Positions 1 to 8,768 of a stretch of 64,000 nucleotides of DNA are shown piece after piece. The position numbers and the translations under genes are program-made. This DNA comes from Phycisphaerales bacterium. GTDB taxonomy: Bacteria > Planctomycetota > Phycisphaerae > Phycisphaerales > UBA1924. Position 1 is the stretch's first letter; every line of letters begins with the position of its first letter. The DNA is taken from contig JADLFW010000024.1 in assembly GCA_020849615.1 (NCBI GenBank), positions 1 through 64,000 of the forward strand. The letters are read 5' to 3'. The notes below the pieces were generated by a model. It saw only the letters and a program-made list of their open reading frames with translations. It had not been told where the DNA came from and did not search any database.

Positions 1-39
1 CGCGCTTCCCGCACATCGGAGTGCGTCCCGTCCCGCCCC

Positions 40-110
40 GGGTGCCGCGATGGAGCCGGGTGCCGCGATGGAGCCGGGTGCCGCGATGGAGCCGTCCTCG
101 GCTCCGTCGC
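40..110. repeat. 18-bp tandem repeat with terminal hairpin
   Basis: Three consecutive copies of an 18-bp unit beginning GGGTGCCGCGAT run from 40 to 93. The end of the last copy (GCGATGGAGCC, 83-93) can pair with GGCTCCGTCGC at 100-110 with one mismatch, so the array ends in a strong stem-loop. It lies in the gene-free first 311 bases. Confidence 0.85.
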
Positions 111-159
111 GCTCTTTGCTATGTCACTGATCCCCGAGTCTCTTCGGCAGGTCTGTGAC

Positions 160-275
160 CTTCAAGCCGCGAAGCGGCGCTCGCCCCCAGCCCGGGGCGT
201 AAGCCCCGGGCGCACCGCCGAATGGCATCGGCATAATCGCCCGCCACCCCCCCGAGCACCGAAGGTGCGCCACTT
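160..275. repeat. Cluster of short REP-like palindromes
   Basis: Several short dyads follow one another upstream of the thioredoxin-like gene: GCCGCGAAGCGGC near 166, GCCCGGGGCGTAAGCCCCGGGC near 190-211, and GCACCGAAGGTGC near 256. Each can fold into a small hairpin. Together with the 18-bp array they fill the stretch from 1 to 311, where I see no gene. Confidence 0.7.
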
Positions 276-311
276 CACCCGCTCAACGTGCGGTACACTC
301 GGCCCCCACGC

Positions 312-914
312 ATGTCCACCACCCCCCCGCCAACCGCGCCACGCTCCTCCCGCCTCTTCACCGGCTTCCTCATCCTCGCCTGCGCAGCCCTCTGCATCCT
401 CGTCGTTCTGCTCTCGCAGGAAAACCGCCGCCTCAAGTCCCAGTCCCTCACCCCCGCCGCAGCGCCGGGCCGCCCGCCCGCGCTCAAGCCGGGCGACCAC
501 CTCGCCCCCCTCACCCTCATCGACAAATCAGGCCGGGCCGCGGACTTCACCTTCGCCGCGCCCCGGCAGCGCACCCTCATCCTCGCCGTCGGCGGCGGCT
601 GCCCCCACTGCGCCACCACGCTCCCCATCTGGAACGACATCCTGAGGCAGGTCGCCTCACCCGCGGTCCGTATCGTCGGCATCCAGGTCGAAGCCGAATC
701 CCCCGACAAGCTCGAGCCCCTCCCCGCCGATTTTGAGATTAACGCCGTCCGCAACCCCCGCCACACCTGGCTCTACGCCCTGCCGATGGTCCCCGCCACC
801 CTCATCGCCGGGCCCGGCGGCGACATCGAGCACGCCTGGTTCGGCGAACTCTCCGAAGCCCAGCAGGAAGAACTGCGCAGCGCCCTGATCGAAGCCAGCG
901 CGGGCGACAAGTGA
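312..914 (+). CDS. Membrane-anchored thioredoxin-like (redoxin/TlpA-type) protein
   Basis: A 200-residue protein with one N-terminal membrane segment (about residues 15-36) and a thioredoxin-fold domain facing the periplasm. The active-site pair is visible as CPHC (Cys97, Cys100) after the strand LILAVGGG, and a cis-Pro-like MVPAT motif (Pro161) lies where TlpA/redoxin proteins have one. It probably reduces or exchanges disulfides in envelope proteins, but the substrate is unknown. I chose the ATG at 312; an in-frame GTG at 288 would add eight residues ahead of the anchor. The adjacent Kazal-like genes encode cysteine-rich secreted proteins, which is suggestive but does not prove a link. Confidence 0.8.
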   Translation: MSTTPPPTAPRSSRLFTGFLILACAALCILVVLLSQENRRLKSQSLTPAAAPGRPPALKPGDHLAPLTLIDKSGRAADFTFAAPRQRTLILAVGGGCPHCATTLPIWNDILRQVASPAVRIVGIQVEAESPDKLEPLPADFEINAVRNPRHTWLYALPMVPATLIAGPGGDIEHAWFGELSEAQQEELRSALIEASAGDK

Positions 915-937
915 CACGCCGTCGCTCCGTCACTTCC

Positions 938-973
938 AAAAAAAACAGCCCCCACGTTTTTCGCGCGGGGGCC
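938..973 (-). terminator. Rho-independent terminator of the first Kazal-like gene
   Basis: Read on the minus strand, a stem GCCCCC...GGGGGC with a CGAAAAACG-containing apex is followed by an uninterrupted run of eight T. It sits about 20 bases after the stop codon of the 993-1229 gene. Confidence 0.85.
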
Positions 974-992
974 ATCAGCCTCTGCCGGTCAG

Positions 993-1229
993 TCAGTACG
1001 TGAGCGGCGTGCACCCCGTGGCGCAGGCCCGCTGGGCGTAGCACAGGTTCGAGTAGACCTGCCCATCCGAACAGATCACCGGGTTCCACACATCCAGGCA
1101 GTACTTCGGCCCGCACCCGCCGCCGAAGGGCGGCTTGGCGTAACTCGTCGCCGCAAGCCCCACCACCGCGGTCACCGCCGCGACGGCCGCCATCATCGTG
1201 ATCGTCTTCGCATGCTTCGCCAGTTTCAT
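993..1229 (-). CDS. Small secreted Kazal-like six-cysteine protein (copy 1)
   Basis: A 78-residue precursor with a signal peptide (MKLAKHAK, a hydrophobic core, then ATSYA-KP). The mature part has the pattern CGPKYC...PVICSDGQVYSNLC...AC...GC: six cysteines with the PV-C-DG-Y-N-C layout of Kazal-type protease inhibitors. The third Cys is one residue later than in the classical PVCGxDG motif. The ATG at 1229 is chosen because AAGGAG stands 5 bases upstream; the GTG two codons earlier lacks such a site. Inhibitory activity is inferred from the fold only. Two close paralogues follow at 1316-1573 and 1689-1919. Confidence 0.8.
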   Translation of the reverse strand: MKLAKHAKTITMMAAVAAVTAVVGLAATSYAKPPFGGGCGPKYCLDVWNPVICSDGQVYSNLCYAQRACATGCTPLTY

Positions 1230-1315
1230 GAGCACTCCTTCACTATCGCCCCGAAACCCATGAACTCACGGAATCACGCCCTCGCAATCACCAATCATCC
1301 CGCCGGGCCGGGCCG

Positions 1316-1573
1316 TCAGATGTCGCCGTACGGCACGCATCCCGTGGCGCAAGCCTTGGCGGCATAGCAGTAGTTCGAGTAGATCTGACCGTCCGAGCAG
1401 ATCACCGGCTGCCACACATCCAGGCACGCATCCGGGCCACACCCCTTACCGCCGCCACCGCCACCGCCGCCCGGCGGCTTGGCGTACGACGTCGCCGCGA
1501 ACCCGACGACCGCGATCACCGCCGCGGCCGCCATCCCCATCGTCATCGTCTTCGCATGTTTCGCCAGCTTCAT
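1316..1573 (-). CDS. Small secreted Kazal-like six-cysteine protein (copy 2)
   Basis: An 85-residue precursor whose signal peptide is nearly identical to copy 1 (MKLAKHAKTMTMG...ATSYAKPP). A run of about eight glycines then leads into the same six-Cys domain (CGPDAC...PVICSDGQIYSNYC...AC...GC). The ATG at 1573 is preceded by AAGGAGCG. The shared signal peptide with copy 1 points to recent duplication. Family function is extracellular protease inhibition; that is inference here because the cysteine spacing departs slightly from the classical pattern. Confidence 0.8.
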   Translation of the reverse strand: MKLAKHAKTMTMGMAAAAVIAVVGFAATSYAKPPGGGGGGGGKGCGPDACLDVWQPVICSDGQIYSNYCYAAKACATGCVPYGDI

Positions 1574-1688
1574 GAACGCTCCTTGCACAAAAACCCCCGA
1601 ACACGCAACGCCCGGCCCATCCCGCGGCGCCCACGCGACGCCCCACGATCCGGCGGGCCGGCCTTCAACACCATGCAACACTCACGGA

Positions 1689-1919
1689 TCAGTACGCCAC
1701 GCACCCCTTCGCGCACGCCCGCTGGGCGTAGCACAGGTTCGAGTACACGCGGCCATCCGAGCAGATGACGGGCCGCCACACATCCAGGCACGCATCAGGC
1801 CCGCAGCCCTTCGCCGCGCCGGCCCGGCTCCCCAGCCCATCCACGCTCGTCGTAATCACCGTCACGACGATGAACGCGAACGCCGACATCAACAGCCCGC
1901 CCATCAGACGCTTATTCAT
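1689..1919 (-). CDS. Small secreted Kazal-like six-cysteine protein (copy 3)
   Basis: A 76-residue protein with a different N-terminal hydrophobic segment (MNKRLMGGLLMSAFAFIVV) from copies 1 and 2 but the same six-Cys module (CGPDAC...PVICSDGRVYSNLC...AC...GC). The ATG at 1919 is preferred because AGGAG lies 7 bases upstream; the ATG at 1925 would sit almost on top of that site. The hydrophobic segment could be a signal peptide or an uncleaved anchor. It is the most diverged member of the tandem trio and is probably the first transcribed. Confidence 0.75.
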   Translation of the reverse strand: MNKRLMGGLLMSAFAFIVVTVITTSVDGLGSRAGAAKGCGPDACLDVWRPVICSDGRVYSNLCYAQRACAKGCVAY

Positions 1920-2157
1920 GGACATGCTCCTGCTTGCCTTCACGAAGCCCCAACCCCCGGAAGCAGGACGGCACGAACGCCGCCGCCATCACCTTACCAA
2001 CCCGCCCGCCCGACGCAAGATACTCCCGGCTCTTCGCGCCTCCGCACGTTCATCACGCTTCCCCAACCCCCCGTCTCCCACAGAGTTGTGGACAGCATCC
2101 CGGCGCGGGACACTGATACGAGGTCCGCGTCGACCCACCCCGTTCCGGGAGCCCCCG

Positions 2158-3708
2158 GTGGCCGCATCCCTCCTCATTGCGCTCCTGGCCTGTATCGCGC
2201 TGGGGCTCGCCCTTGCCTGGGCGGGCCTGCGCGGGCGGCGCATCAACGACCACCCCATCTGCCGCTCCTGCGGCTTCGACCTCATCGGCGTCTACCCGGC
2301 GGCTGTCACCTGCCCCGAGTGCGGCGCGGGCCTGAAACGCCCCCGGGCCATCCGCGATGGCGCTCGCCGCCGGCTCTGGCCCGTCCTCGCCACGGGTGCC
2401 CTGCTCGCCGCCGTGCCGGCATCGGTCATCGGCACCATCGCCTTCGGCCTCCTGACGGGCGCTCAGCTCAACGACTACAAGCCCCTGCGGCTGCTCATGT
2501 GGGAAGCGGCCCGCGCCCGCGGCCCGCGCGAAACCGAACTCGTCCGAGAGCTCATCGACCGCGTCGAAAACCAGCCCATGGAGCTCACCACCGGCACCAC
2601 CGTCTCCGAACTCGCCCTCCGGGCCAACGCCGACCGCTCCGGCCCGCGCTCCCCCGCGTGGCCCGACCTCATCGAGGCCGCCCACGAGCACTCGGTCCTC
2701 TCCAACATGGACCACCAGAAGTACCTCAACGAAGCCGTGGAACTCGAAGTCACCGCCCGCCCGAAGGTCCGGGCCGGGGACCCCGTCCCGATCCTCATCC
2801 GCACGAAGGACATCCGCATCGGCCAGAAAACCCAGGCCATCGCCACGATCTTCATCGATGAAGCCCGGCTCGATGACCGCCCGGTCGCCCGCTGGCTCCC
2901 CGCGCACGAGGTCCACGGCTGGTCGCAGCAGGTTCTCGCCGGCACGGAGCAGCTCATCGCCGAAGTTCCCCTCGCCGGGCCCGGCACCCCGAACCCCGCC
3001 GCCGGCGACGCCGAGATCCGCCTCCCGGTCTCTCCCGAACTCGTCGCAGGGCCGACCGCCGTGCCCCGCGCCGAACTCATCGGCACCGCCGACCTGCCGC
3101 CGGGCCCGCACATGCTCAAGGTTTCACTCTACATCGACAGCACCACACCCCCCAGCCAGGACTACTTCGGCCACGGCATCCAGCCGCGATACACCGCCAG
3201 CGTCGGCGCCCGACGCGTCGAGTTCACGCTGCCCGTCGAGTTCGTTCCGCCGGGCCAGCCCATCATCCGCGCTGTCCCGCGCTCTGATGACCTCGATCAG
3301 GTGTTCGAGCCGATGCTCCGCCCGGGCCAGGTGATGCTGGCCCGCGCGCGGGCCCGGCCTTCAACGGTCTCGGTGCACTTCATCCTCGGGCGAATCCCGG
3401 TGGAGATCGCCTACGACGTGTTCATCCGCCAGGGCGACCGCGAAGTGCCGATCGGCAGCTTCACCAGCGGCATCATCAACTCGGCTTCGCCCGACCTCGA
3501 TCCCTGGCTTGCGGCTGTCCCGGGCGCCCGCGGGGAGAGCCTGGAGAGGGTCGTCGCGGGGGAGGTGCCCGACCTCAAGCCGGGCCCGGTCGATGTCATC
3601 CTCCGACCGAACCCCGACTTCGCGGCCCGGACGGTGGACATCCAGGCCATCTACGGCGGCGACTTCGTATTCCGCGATGTGCCCGTGCGGCCGTGGTTGG
3701 AGCGGTAG
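2158..3708 (+). CDS. Zinc-ribbon membrane protein of unknown function
   Basis: A 516-residue protein with a membrane segment at residues 3-24 and a zinc ribbon of four cysteines (C35/C38 in CRSCGFDL and C52/C55 in CPECG). A second membrane segment follows at about 73-100, then a large, presumably extracytoplasmic, domain rich in beta structure. The short CxxCGxDL...CPECG ribbon at the start of membrane proteins is common in planctomycetes; its role is not known to me. I start at GTG 2158 because GGGAG precedes it and the upstream reading frame overlaps the Kazal-like genes. A second gene with a similar ribbon is at 27796. Confidence 0.75.
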   Translation: MAASLLIALLACIALGLALAWAGLRGRRINDHPICRSCGFDLIGVYPAAVTCPECGAGLKRPRAIRDGARRRLWPVLATGALLAAVPASVIGTIAFGLLTGAQLNDYKPLRLLMWEAARARGPRETELVRELIDRVENQPMELTTGTTVSELALRANADRSGPRSPAWPDLIEAAHEHSVLSNMDHQKYLNEAVELEVTARPKVRAGDPVPILIRTKDIRIGQKTQAIATIFIDEARLDDRPVARWLPAHEVHGWSQQVLAGTEQLIAEVPLAGPGTPNPAAGDAEIRLPVSPELVAGPTAVPRAELIGTADLPPGPHMLKVSLYIDSTTPPSQDYFGHGIQPRYTASVGARRVEFTLPVEFVPPGQPIIRAVPRSDDLDQVFEPMLRPGQVMLARARARPSTVSVHFILGRIPVEIAYDVFIRQGDREVPIGSFTSGIINSASPDLDPWLAAVPGARGESLERVVAGEVPDLKPGPVDVILRPNPDFAARTVDIQAIYGGDFVFRDVPVRPWLER

Positions 3709-3724
3709 GCCGCGGCACTCGGAC

Positions 3725-3965
3725 GGAACTGGACGCATAGCCCGCAGAAGACGCGAAGAAACGGCCACGAGTTACACGGAGGAACACGGATCGGAGCGAT
3801 CAGAGTGGCTCAGCTCTGGTTCTCCTCCAGAACCTTGTCAATCCATGTGATCCGTGGGCTACATCTCTTCTCTGCGTTCTCTGCGACCCCTGCGGTCAAT
3901 CCAGTCAGCAGTCCGCACAGATCTGGGATCAGATCCATGTTCACACGTGTTGATCCGTGGCAGCC
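3725..3965. repeat. Intergenic repeat-like element with inverted purine/pyrimidine arms
   Basis: The gap between the convergent 2158 and lexA genes holds oligomer-like sequence: ACACGGAGGAACACGGATC on the left and GATCCGTGG plus CTCTTCTCTGCGTTCTCTGCG on the right. The arms are partly inverted copies (CACGGATC versus GATCCGTG, found at about 3786, 3849 and 3951). A similar-looking element lies at 52897-53030. I see no gene here. Confidence 0.5.
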
Positions 3966-3970
3966 CGCGC

Positions 3971-4588
3971 TCAGCGGCCGTAGCGGCGGACCACACCCTT
4001 CACCACGCCCTGGACCTGGCAGAACTTGACCCGGATGGGGTCAAATGCCGGGTTGGCGGGCTGAAGGCGGATGTGATCATCCTCCTTGAAGAACGTCTTG
4101 AGCGTCGTCGAGCCGTCGGGCAGCAGCGCCACGACCCGGTCGCCGTTCTGCGCCACCTGCGTGCGCTCGATCAGCACGAAGTCGCCATCCAGGATGCCCT
4201 CATCCCGCATGGAATCACCCTCGACTTTCAGCGCAAAGGTCGAATCCCGCCCGCGCCCGCCGGCGATGATCTCCGAGAGATCGATCTCATCCATGTCGGC
4301 GACGCGCTCGATCGGGTTACCCGCCGCGATCTTGCCGACCAGCGGGAAACGCAGAGGCCGGGACTCATCCGGCACCGCGATCCCTTCAGCGATCGACAAA
4401 GAGCGAGCCTTGTTGGCCTCGCGGATGAGCGCTCCCTTTTTGATCAGCGCTTCCACGTGCTCGAACACCGTGACCTTGCTGACGCCGATTTCGTCGGCGA
4501 GCTCCTGCATCGTCGGGGAATAGCCCCGGCGAACGCGCCAGTCGCGGATAAGCTGCAAAATCCGTAGCTGCTTGGGCGTGAGATTCAT
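3971..4588 (-). CDS. lexA: LexA repressor
   Basis: A 205-residue SOS repressor. An N-terminal winged-helix domain (residues 1-65, with SPTMQELADEIGVSKVTV as the HTH) is joined to an S24 peptidase domain. The self-cleavage site is visible as Ala89-Gly90 in LVGKIAAGNP, the nucleophile as Ser126 in EGDSM, and the general base as Lys164 in TTLKTF. On DNA damage RecA stimulates autocleavage and derepression. The ATG start has GGAGG six bases upstream. It is transcribed away from a long gene-free region that must hold its promoter; I could not identify a certain LexA box there. Confidence 0.96.
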   Translation of the reverse strand: MNLTPKQLRILQLIRDWRVRRGYSPTMQELADEIGVSKVTVFEHVEALIKKGALIREANKARSLSIAEGIAVPDESRPLRFPLVGKIAAGNPIERVADMDEIDLSEIIAGGRGRDSTFALKVEGDSMRDEGILDGDFVLIERTQVAQNGDRVVALLPDGSTTLKTFFKEDDHIRLQPANPAFDPIRVKFCQVQGVVKGVVRRYGR

Positions 4589-5456
4589 CGATCGCCTCCG
4601 TCATCACAGAAACCGGCGCCCCGTAGCCCCCGGCGCAACCACGCCCGAAGCCCCACGCCGCCGGATTCGTCCCCGACCATCCGCGACGGACCGGCACACG
4701 GTCCGCCGACAGTTCAGTCAACAAGCCCAACCCCGAACGGAGCACCCGCAACTGCCGGCCCAGCAGAGCCGCCGCCGCCGCGTGCACCCCGAGACGTTGC
4801 ATCAGATCCCCGACCCCAGCCCCCGAACCCGAACCAGAATCCCTGGCACGCCGATAGGCCTGCTCTGGGCCAGACCACGCTTCCGACCTGGCCCTCGCGC
4901 ACGGCCCGGCTCCATCCGCTCCGGGCACATCACCATCGCCGGCATCAACTCTCGACCACGACCCGGGCCTGGACTCCGTCACCACGAAGTCCGCCACAAA
5001 CTCGCCCCCTGGCCCGAACCTCAGCAAAGGCGCCATCCGTGTGCCTCCTTGCTCCCATACTGCCCGCACAACATCCGCCGCCGTGCGCCACCACAACTCA
5101 GCTCACCAGGATTCCGGGTCTTCCACCACCCGAACACCCCAGTACTTCACCCACCCGGCTTCCGACCTGCATTCCACCGAACACCGTCGTTCGCCGGGCA
5201 ACCGTCCCCAACCCATCCGATCCGATCCGATCCCAACCGTCCCAACTTCTCAGCAGCTGGCCGCCGATCGCATGCTCAACCGCAATTACCCTTCGGCCAA
5301 TCGTCCGCATGCCGATCAAAGATCGCGCATGTTGTTTGGGACACGATAGGCACTCAATCCCATTCTGTCAAGGTCCTTCATCCACCTCGGATCGGGCCAT
5401 CCCACAAAGTCGTGGACTCCACTTGGATTTCCAACAGATCTGTGCCTCTTCGAGCT
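4589..5456. other. Long gene-free region between lexA and dprA
   Basis: No reading frame across these 868 bases has coding character; the long frames covering it overrun dprA or lexA on the wrong strand. It should hold the lexA promoter and the 3' end of the dprA transcript. Visible details are a short GATCC direct repeat (about 5219-5235) and a dyad CGAAC-N6-GTTCG at 5178-5193. The spacing of that dyad differs from the known GAAC-N4-GTTC operator, so I do not call it a LexA site. Confidence 0.6.
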
Positions 5457-6647
5457 CTAACTCGTGCGGGCGACGCTCGGGCCATCGCGCTTCACCCGCC
5501 GCTGCATCTCCAGCACGGTCAGCTCCGCCCGCAGCACGTGCGGCGGCATCGAAGTCGCCATCGCCAGCTCATCGATCGTCGCCGGCCGCTCGAGCACCGC
5601 CAGGATCGCCCGCTGCTCGGGGCTCAGCCCGGCTTCATCCCGCGCTGCGACTTCACCATCGGGTTCTGCTACCGCCCCCAGGCCCGCGCCCCCGTACCGC
5701 GCCGCGTGCGAGCCCCCGTGATGGTGCCGGGCCGGCGATTCCAGCAGCGACAGCACATCCCCGGGGTTCATCACCAGCGCCGCCCCGCCCTCCTTTAGGA
5801 GCGTCAGCGAACCCTGGCTCGCCTCCGAATCCACCCGCCCCGGCAGCGCCATCACCTCCCGCCCGTGCTCCTCACCCGCCATCCGCGCGGTGATCAGCGC
5901 CCCCGACTTGATCCCCGCCTCGATCACCAGCACACCCAGGCTCAACCCCGAAATGATCCGGTTCCGGGCCGGAAAGTTGTCGGGCGTCGGCGGCGTATCC
6001 AGCGGCAACTCCGAGACCACCGCCCCCCGCGCCGCGATCTGCTCGAACAACTCCTCGTTCTCCGGCGGGTACGCGTGCGCCAGCCCGCACCCCAAAACCG
6101 CCACCGTGCGGCCCTCCGCCCGCAGGGCCCCGCGATGCGCCGCCGTGTCGATCCCCCTCGCGCCGCCCGACACGATCGTCAACCCCGACCGGGCCAGCAG
6201 CCCCCCGAACCGCTCCGCCTGCTCCACCCCGTACGCGGTGCACCTGCGCGAACCGACGATCGCCACCGGGTACCGGTCGCTCCCCTCACCCGCCAGCTCA
6301 CCCTTCACATAGAGAAGCGGCGGCGCATCGGGCAGTTGGGCCAGCAGCTCCGGATACCCCGGCCCGGACTTGAACACCAGGCCGACGCCCAGCTGGGCGG
6401 CCCGCTGCAGTTCCGGCTCCACCAGTGCTGCGGAATCCGCCAGCCCGCGCGCGATCGGCTCCGCGGTGCCGGGCCCGATCCCGCGCACCCGGCGCAGCTT
6501 CGACGCCGTCGCCGACAGCGCCGCCTCCGGGCCGCCGAACTCCGCGATCAGCCGATCGATCAACACCGGGCCGAGGCCCGGCGTCAGCGTGAGGCGGAGC
6601 ACCGCGATCGACTGGTCATCGGGGATATCGTGGGGCGATAGAAGCAT
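5457..6647 (-). CDS. dprA: DNA processing protein DprA/Smf
   Basis: A 396-residue protein with the normal DprA plan: an N-terminal helix-hairpin-helix-like region (VRGIGPGTAEPIA), a Rossmann-like core with the motifs VAIVGSRRCTAYG, SGGARGID and SGALITA, and a C-terminal winged helix starting near EQRAILAVLE. DprA protects incoming single-stranded DNA and loads RecA during natural transformation. A comM homologue at 42442 is also present, so at least two transformation-related genes are in this window. No good ribosome-binding site precedes the ATG, but the N-terminus fits the family. Confidence 0.95.
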   Translation of the reverse strand: MLLSPHDIPDDQSIAVLRLTLTPGLGPVLIDRLIAEFGGPEAALSATASKLRRVRGIGPGTAEPIARGLADSAALVEPELQRAAQLGVGLVFKSGPGYPELLAQLPDAPPLLYVKGELAGEGSDRYPVAIVGSRRCTAYGVEQAERFGGLLARSGLTIVSGGARGIDTAAHRGALRAEGRTVAVLGCGLAHAYPPENEELFEQIAARGAVVSELPLDTPPTPDNFPARNRIISGLSLGVLVIEAGIKSGALITARMAGEEHGREVMALPGRVDSEASQGSLTLLKEGGAALVMNPGDVLSLLESPARHHHGGSHAARYGGAGLGAVAEPDGEVAARDEAGLSPEQRAILAVLERPATIDELAMATSMPPHVLRAELTVLEMQRRVKRDGPSVARTS

Positions 6648-6716
6648 CGGCCCGGAGTGTACCCGGACAGACGCCGAAGATGCACATCGATCTCGGGGAA
6701 CTCCCCGATCTTCGCC

Positions 6717-7220
6717 TCAGGTCCCGGGATCGTCGGGCGGCGGCGGCGGCCGGAACTCGCCCGGGAACTCCTTCTCGATCGGCGGCTCGGCGTTCGAGGG
6801 ACCAGCGCGAACCGCCTCGCGATACTCGCCGTCGGTCGCCTGGTCGGCGAACTCGAGCACGCGGGCGTAGACCCGCAGCGGCCGGCGCGATTCCACCGTC
6901 GTCAGCAGGTTCTGCTTCACGATCATCTGCGCGTACATGTACGCCGGGTTGGGCCGGCGGATGGTCACGAACGCCTGCCAGTGGTCCCTCGCCTCGGATG
7001 AGCGGTCCACCGTCACCGACCAGCCCGGCGTCGGAGCCTCCATCACCACGACGGCTGTCCGGCCCGTCTGGTCAATCGACAGGGGCGGGCCTTCGTACGC
7101 GCCATCGGTGATGCGCGGCGCCGGGGCGCCGCCGCCACAGCCGCCGATGAACATCGCCAGCGGCAGCGCCGCCAGCATGCCGCGCCGCCGGCTTCTTTCC
7201 CGATCCGGCAGGTGATTCAT
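6717..7220 (-). CDS. Small putative lipoprotein
   Basis: A 167-residue protein with an Arg-rich start, a hydrophobic stretch and a lipobox-like FIGGC (Cys28), so likely lipid-anchored. The mature part is a compact domain with an acidic, proline-rich tail. I do not recognise the family. The ATG at 7220 is chosen over upstream starts because a GGAG lies about nine bases ahead and the lipoprotein signal then begins normally. It is divergent from the SpoIID-like gene, with 117 bases between them for both promoters. Confidence 0.7.
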   Translation of the reverse strand: MNHLPDRERSRRRGMLAALPLAMFIGGCGGGAPAPRITDGAYEGPPLSIDQTGRTAVVVMEAPTPGWSVTVDRSSEARDHWQAFVTIRRPNPAYMYAQMIVKQNLLTTVESRRPLRVYARVLEFADQATDGEYREAVRAGPSNAEPPIEKEFPGEFRPPPPPDDPGT

Positions 7221-7337
7221 GAACTTGCTCTCCGCGTGCGCTTCCATCCGATGAAGGAGATGGTAATCTCTCCGCCCGACGGGCGTGGTGAGCCCGGACA
7301 CAACAGAACCGACATGGAGGTCGAGGACGTGGATTCC

Positions 7338-8759
7338 ATGATGCCGAAGCGCCGCCGCGCGGACGCCCCGGCCCGCGCCGGGCTCGTGACATGCCTGCTC
7401 GCCGCTCTCGCCACCTTAGGCCCGGCCGGCTGCTCCACCTTCGACAGCCCCGCCGGAGGCGGCACCGGCATCATCACCGGGCCGCCCCTCTTCCGCACCG
7501 AGCCCGACATCCGCGTCCGCGTGAAATCGGGCGTGCAGACCGCCGCGGTCGCCGGGCCGGGCCAGTTCATCATCCGCCCCATCGGCGCCTCGGCACGCCC
7601 CGACATCATGGATGGCCCGCTCACGGTCACCAGTTCAGCGGGGTTGCTCCGCATCACGGGCCCGGCCGCCAACCGCGAGTTCCCCCCGGGCATGGATGTC
7701 GAGATCCTGCCCCGCGCCGGCGCCTCGTTGCCCCCCTCGATCAGCGCCGCGGGTGAATCCCGCCCGGCCGCGGGATCGGGCTCGGCCTCAACCGCCAAGA
7801 CCCCCGCCAAGGACGCCGCCCCGAGCGCCATCCGTCTCGACGGCGCTTCCTACCCCGGCGCCTTGGTCCTCCGGGCCGATTCCGGGCCCGGCACCTTCGA
7901 CGCCGTCGCCACCATGAGCATCGAGGAGTACCTCCCCGGCGTTCTCGTGAAGGAACTCTGGGCCAACTTCCCCAAGGCCTCCTTCGAAGCCCAGGCCGTC
8001 GCCTCGCGCAGCTACGCCCTCCACGAACGCGAGCGGGCCCGCCGCGAAGGCCGCCGCTTCGATGTCGAATCCAGCACCGCCGACCAGGTCTTCGGCGGCG
8101 CCACATCCAACGCCGTCGCCAACCGCGCGGTGGTCGACACCCGCGGCATCGTCCTGGTTGACCGCGGACAGCTCCTCCGGGCCTACTTCTCCAGCACCTG
8201 CGGCGGCCGCCCGGCCTCCGCCGCAGACACCTGGCCCAGCTCCGGCGCCAACGCCTTCAACCTCGCCGCGCCCCTCCGGGCCCAGCGCCGCGACTACGCC
8301 TGCAACGGCTCCAAGTGGTACCGCTGGACCACCGTTCGTTCAGATGATGATGTCAGCCAGCGCATCCGCGCCTGGGGCCGGGCCAACGGCTCCCCCGTCG
8401 GCGGCATCGGACGCCTCCGCGCGGTGAAAGTCACCGACCGCAACGAGGCCGACCGCCCATCCCGTTACCTGCTCACCGATGACCGCGGCCGCGAGTTCAA
8501 GCTCGCCGCAGAGGACCTCCGCCGGGCCTGCAACCAGGAAGTCCCCGAACTGCCCGCGCTGACCCAGGAGCAGATCGTCCGCAGCGGCGACCTCGAAGCC
8601 GATTTCTGGGCCGACAAGGTCAACATCCGCGGCCGCGGCTGGGGCCACGGCGTCGGGCTCTGCCAGTGGTGCGCCAAGGGCTTCGCCGACCGCAAGCTGC
8701 ACTACCAGGAAATCCTGGCCCGGTTCTACCCCGGCGCCCAGCTCCGACGCGCGTTCTGA
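7338..8759 (+). CDS. SpoIID/LytB-domain lipoprotein, probable peptidoglycan-acting
   Basis: About 473 residues. An Arg-rich N-terminus and hydrophobic core end in a lipobox-like GPAGC (Cys32). After a linker, the SpoIID domain is recognisable by SIEEYLPGVLVKE, EAQAVASRSYAL, YFSSTCGG and the terminal GRGWGHGVGLCQW. SpoIID proteins are lytic transglycosylases acting on denuded glycan in spore formers; in non-sporulating bacteria they are thought to act on cell wall generally. Start alternatives are GTG 7329 (GGAGG eight bases upstream) and ATG 7338; the choice changes only three residues. Confidence 0.88.
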   Translation: MMPKRRRADAPARAGLVTCLLAALATLGPAGCSTFDSPAGGGTGIITGPPLFRTEPDIRVRVKSGVQTAAVAGPGQFIIRPIGASARPDIMDGPLTVTSSAGLLRITGPAANREFPPGMDVEILPRAGASLPPSISAAGESRPAAGSGSASTAKTPAKDAAPSAIRLDGASYPGALVLRADSGPGTFDAVATMSIEEYLPGVLVKELWANFPKASFEAQAVASRSYALHERERARREGRRFDVESSTADQVFGGATSNAVANRAVVDTRGIVLVDRGQLLRAYFSSTCGGRPASAADTWPSSGANAFNLAAPLRAQRRDYACNGSKWYRWTTVRSDDDVSQRIRAWGRANGSPVGGIGRLRAVKVTDRNEADRPSRYLLTDDRGREFKLAAEDLRRACNQEVPELPALTQEQIVRSGDLEADFWADKVNIRGRGWGHGVGLCQWCAKGFADRKLHYQEILARFYPGAQLRRAF

Positions 8760-8768
8760 TCCACCCGC

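Noticed and set aside
1479-2861. A 460-codon + strand frame
   Set aside because: It runs across two Kazal-like genes on the other strand and through the zinc-ribbon gene in the wrong frame; composition is Arg/Pro/His-rich.
5178-5193. LexA operator candidate CGAAC-N6-GTTCG
   Set aside because: Spacing is 6 instead of the known 4 in GAAC-N4-GTTC, it is about 590 bases upstream of lexA, and a 5-bp dyad is expected by chance.
4572-5798. A 408-codon + strand frame covering the lexA-dprA gap
   Set aside because: It is low-complexity Pro/Arg/His sequence that continues antisense into dprA; no domain or ribosome-binding site.
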